Made by a program: the position numbers and the translations under genes. Shown here in pieces: positions 45,748-47,707 of a stretch of 47,707 nucleotides of DNA; position 1 is the first letter of the stretch, and every line of letters starts with the position of its first letter. The notes beneath the pieces were generated by a model. The model had not been told where the DNA came from and did not search any database. It was given only the letters and a program-made list of their open reading frames with translations. Source of the stretch: Sphingomonadales bacterium (GTDB lineage Bacteria > Pseudomonadota > Alphaproteobacteria > Sphingomonadales > Govanellaceae); contig JACFMS010000013.1 in NCBI GenBank assembly GCA_019455285.1, forward strand, positions 1 through 47,707. Reading direction: 5' to 3'.

Positions 45748-46860
45748 CTAGGCTTCACGGCGGAAACGGATGAGCGCCGCGAGGTGGCTTAAGACGCTCC
45801 AGAAGCCGCTAAGCTGCGCTTCGATATCAAGCTCGCTTAAGCTTTCGTGATCCAGGATGCGCTTTAAGGCCAGCGGCTCGGCATCGCGGCCATTGAGGCC
45901 GAACACGGTGGTGGTGGCGCTGCTGACGCCAAGCGCCCGCAACACCGGGAACACCTCCGGCCGATAGCGCCCGCTGGGATAACAGAAATGGCGAAAATCG
46001 CCGGGATCGCGGTCGAGCATGCGCGCTAGCTGGCGGCGGTTTTCCTGCACCTCGTCGATCACCAAGGCGCGGTCAAATTCACGCAACCCATGCTTGTGGG
46101 TGTGAAGCTCGATGGCAAAGCCGTCCGCGGCAGCGGCTTTCAGTTCCGCCGCAGTCATCAGATCGAACCAGCGGCCGTCGCTGGCCTGGCCGAGATCGAA
46201 GCGCAATAGATCGGCCACCCGCACCACTTCCGCCCAGCGGGCGTCGATGCCGTCAATCGCCATCAGCCGCCGATTGAGCTCATCGGCCACCGCCGCGCGC
46301 GCCGAGGCATCGGCCAGGTCCACTTGCCGATCCGCCGGGGCATCCGGAAACAGCGCCGTCCAGGATATCTGGCCGTTCAAGGTGCGGCTCATCATGAACC
46401 GCACCAGGAGGTTGAGCACCGGGCGCTCCTTGGCGATGTAATAGGTGGTGGCGTAAATGGTCGCCGGCAGCCGCGCCCGCCGCAGCGCCGGCAGCATGTG
46501 AAGATAGGTGCCATACCAGCCGTCGTCGATGGTGATCGCCACGGCGCCTGGCGGCAGCGTGCCGTCATAAAGCCGCGTCACCGCTTCCGCCAGCGGCAGC
46601 ACCGGATAACCGAGCCGCTTTATGAGCGCAAGCCGGCGTTCGAAGGTGGCGGCGCGCATGAACAGCGCCGGCGCAAACAGGGGATCATCGCCAAGCCAGA
46701 TGCCGTGATAGCACAGGATGCGCAGCTTCTTCGCCGTCAGCCGGCGACTTAAGGCAAACAGACCGCAGACCCGGGAAATTTTCAACAACAGTCGCCGCAC
46801 CACCGCCTCGTCACGCCAGCTCGTTCCAGTCAAACCCGATGCCGTTTGTGGCGCATACAT
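45748..46860 (-). CDS. Polysaccharide deacetylase (NodB-like)
   Basis: Carbohydrate esterase family 4-type protein of up to 370 aa. ILCYHGIW near the N-terminus, the metal/catalytic motif AITIDDGWYGTY and the metal-binding ELHTHKHGLREFD are all present, followed by FCYPSGRYRPEV. It should remove N-acetyl groups from a surface or extracellular polysaccharide. The start is uncertain. The ATG at 46860 overlaps the upstream gene by 50 bases and has no Shine-Dalgarno. A GTG at 46800 with GAGG five bases ahead gives 350 aa and may be the true start. Confidence 0.9.
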   Translation of the reverse strand: MYAPQTASGLTGTSWRDEAVVRRLLLKISRVCGLFALSRRLTAKKLRILCYHGIWLGDDPLFAPALFMRAATFERRLALIKRLGYPVLPLAEAVTRLYDGTLPPGAVAITIDDGWYGTYLHMLPALRRARLPATIYATTYYIAKERPVLNLLVRFMMSRTLNGQISWTALFPDAPADRQVDLADASARAAVADELNRRLMAIDGIDARWAEVVRVADLLRFDLGQASDGRWFDLMTAAELKAAAADGFAIELHTHKHGLREFDRALVIDEVQENRRQLARMLDRDPGDFRHFCYPSGRYRPEVFPVLRALGVSSATTTVFGLNGRDAEPLALKRILDHESLSELDIEAQLSGFWSVLSHLAALIRFRREA

Positions 46861-47707
46861 GGTTCAGCATATCAATAAACATCAGACGGGTCATGGTGTA
46901 GATGTGCTTTGGGGAAAAGATGCCAAGCCCGAGGTGGGCGAGCACGTATGCCGTATCCAGATAGCTCCGCCCCTCGCCCGTGGCGTAGCGCGCGATGGCG
47001 CGTAATATCCGCGCTCGCTCCTGGCGCGACACCTTGTCTTTCGGCTCCTCGGCCTTCATGTCCTTGTTATGGGGCAGGTCGACAAGATCGGGCGCCAGCA
47101 GCCGAAAAATCTCGCGATACGTCTCAAGGCCAAAATCCGCGTAAGGATAGGTTCGCTTCAGCGCGATCAGCTCGGGATCAAAATAAGGCAGGCACGGTTC
47201 CGCCTCATCCAGGTTCTGAAGGAAGTTGCGGGTGATGAGCGACCGCTGCCGGATATAAAGATCGAACGCCGTGATGCTGTGACAGCCCGAATTATACCGT
47301 GCCACGGTTTTTGCCGCCGAACCGAAGGCGCGCGCCAACGCCGCGCGGCGAATGGCCGGCTTGAGATAAGGCAGATCGGTGATGGCGTTTTTTTGCAGGA
47401 TGACGGTTACCGCTTCGCTCGTATCGGCGGCTTTCAGCGCCTTGGGCAGGATATGGTCCAGATGGCCGCGCACCACCGCGCCGGCCAGATAACCATCCAC
47501 CATGCGGGCCGGCCGAGCCTGGCGGAACACCAGCCGGGCCAGGCCTTTGGTGGTGGGAAATCCGTCCGGCCGGCAATGGAAGGAATTTTCTGGCGCATAA
47601 TGGCTGAGGCGATCGCCCGCCATGTCGACGACTTCCAAGGCAACGCCCAAGCGATCGGCAACGGTCTGCGCCATGAGCGTTTCGCTGCGCATGTTGCCGA
47701 CATTGAT
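46811..47707 (-). CDS. Asparagine-synthase-like protein, 5' end outside the window
   Basis: About 299 C-terminal residues are visible, entering in frame as INVGNMRSETLMAQTVADRL. It resembles the synthetase half of asparagine-synthase-family proteins: an ETLMAQTVADRLGV helix after the expected ATP site, then a C-terminal ERxxF-like block (LPYFDPELIALKRTYPYADF, then GLETYREIFRLLAPDLVDLP). The diagnostic SGGxDS loop lies outside, so the call is tentative. Such proteins often occur in polysaccharide and capsule clusters, consistent with the deacetylase and glycosyltransferase next door. Confidence 0.6.
   Translation of the reverse strand: MNVGNMRSETLMAQTVADRLGVALEVVDMAGDRLSHYAPENSFHCRPDGFPTTKGLARLVFRQARPARMVDGYLAGAVVRGHLDHILPKALKAADTSEAVTVILQKNAITDLPYLKPAIRRAALARAFGSAAKTVARYNSGCHSITAFDLYIRQRSLITRNFLQNLDEAEPCLPYFDPELIALKRTYPYADFGLETYREIFRLLAPDLVDLPHNKDMKAEEPKDKVSRQERARILRAIARYATGEGRSYLDTAYVLAHLGLGIFSPKHIYTMTRLMFIDMLNHVCATNGIGFDWNELA

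Overview
This GC-rich window reads as chromosomal core DNA of an alphaproteobacterium, probably of the Rhodospirillales type. The pointers are the heme-binding iron regulator Irr, a class I lysyl-tRNA synthetase, a mitofilin (Mic60-like) gene inside the heme operon, a HemY ending in a zinc ribbon, and the order rimP-nusA-ylxR-infB-rbfA-truB-rpsO-pnp. The genus cannot be named from the sequence alone.

Layout. 1-9.5 kb: a truncated crotonase and mutM on the minus strand, then a plus-strand run ubiE-ubiB-coaBC-dut-(Rrf2 regulator)-cysK-moeB that joins ubiquinone, CoA, nucleotide and cysteine/sulfur-carrier metabolism, followed by a 2-hydroxyacid dehydrogenase (minus) and a secreted SH3-domain protein (plus). 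9.5-11.6 kb: irr and a nitronate-monooxygenase-like gene with its own promoter. 11.6-23 kb: a long minus-strand block, metK-trmB, a terminator-like hairpin, then rimP-nusA-ylxR-infB-rbfA-truB-rpsO-pnp (transcription elongation, translation initiation, ribosome maturation, RNA decay). 23-26 kb: an uncharacterised lipoprotein/TPR pair, a GNAT acetyltransferase and a composite palindromic repeat. 26-38.4 kb: lysK, a DinG-type Fe-S helicase, a P450/hydrolase/PhzF operon, a candidate membrane microprotein, acs, a Rieske/YciI pair, gpsA and tsaD. 38.5-42.7 kb: heme operon hemC-hemD-mic60-like-hemY. 42.7-44.6 kb: an accessory patch with a glycine-rich small protein, a frameshifted DUF2853 gene, a decayed copy of the hemY tail, tRNA-Thr(CGT) and a higBA toxin-antitoxin pair. 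44.6 kb to the end: a surface-polysaccharide-like cluster (glycosyltransferase, polysaccharide deacetylase, asparagine-synthase-like protein) running off the right edge.

Most genes are ordinary housekeeping genes. The points most worth a second look are: tandem TTCCC-N5-GGGAA operators built around the higBA promoter; tandem AT-rich dyads upstream of metK; DUF2853 broken in an A9 tract; a duplicated hemY 3' end bracketing that patch; a four-cysteine motif in the nitronate-monooxygenase-like protein next to irr; a cysteine-poor Rrf2 regulator paired with cysK; and a 36-residue hydrophobic ORF with a Shine-Dalgarno sequence. I did not see a clearly new multi-gene defence or biosynthetic system. 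The nearest candidates are the P450/hydrolase/PhzF operon and the lipoprotein/TPR pair.
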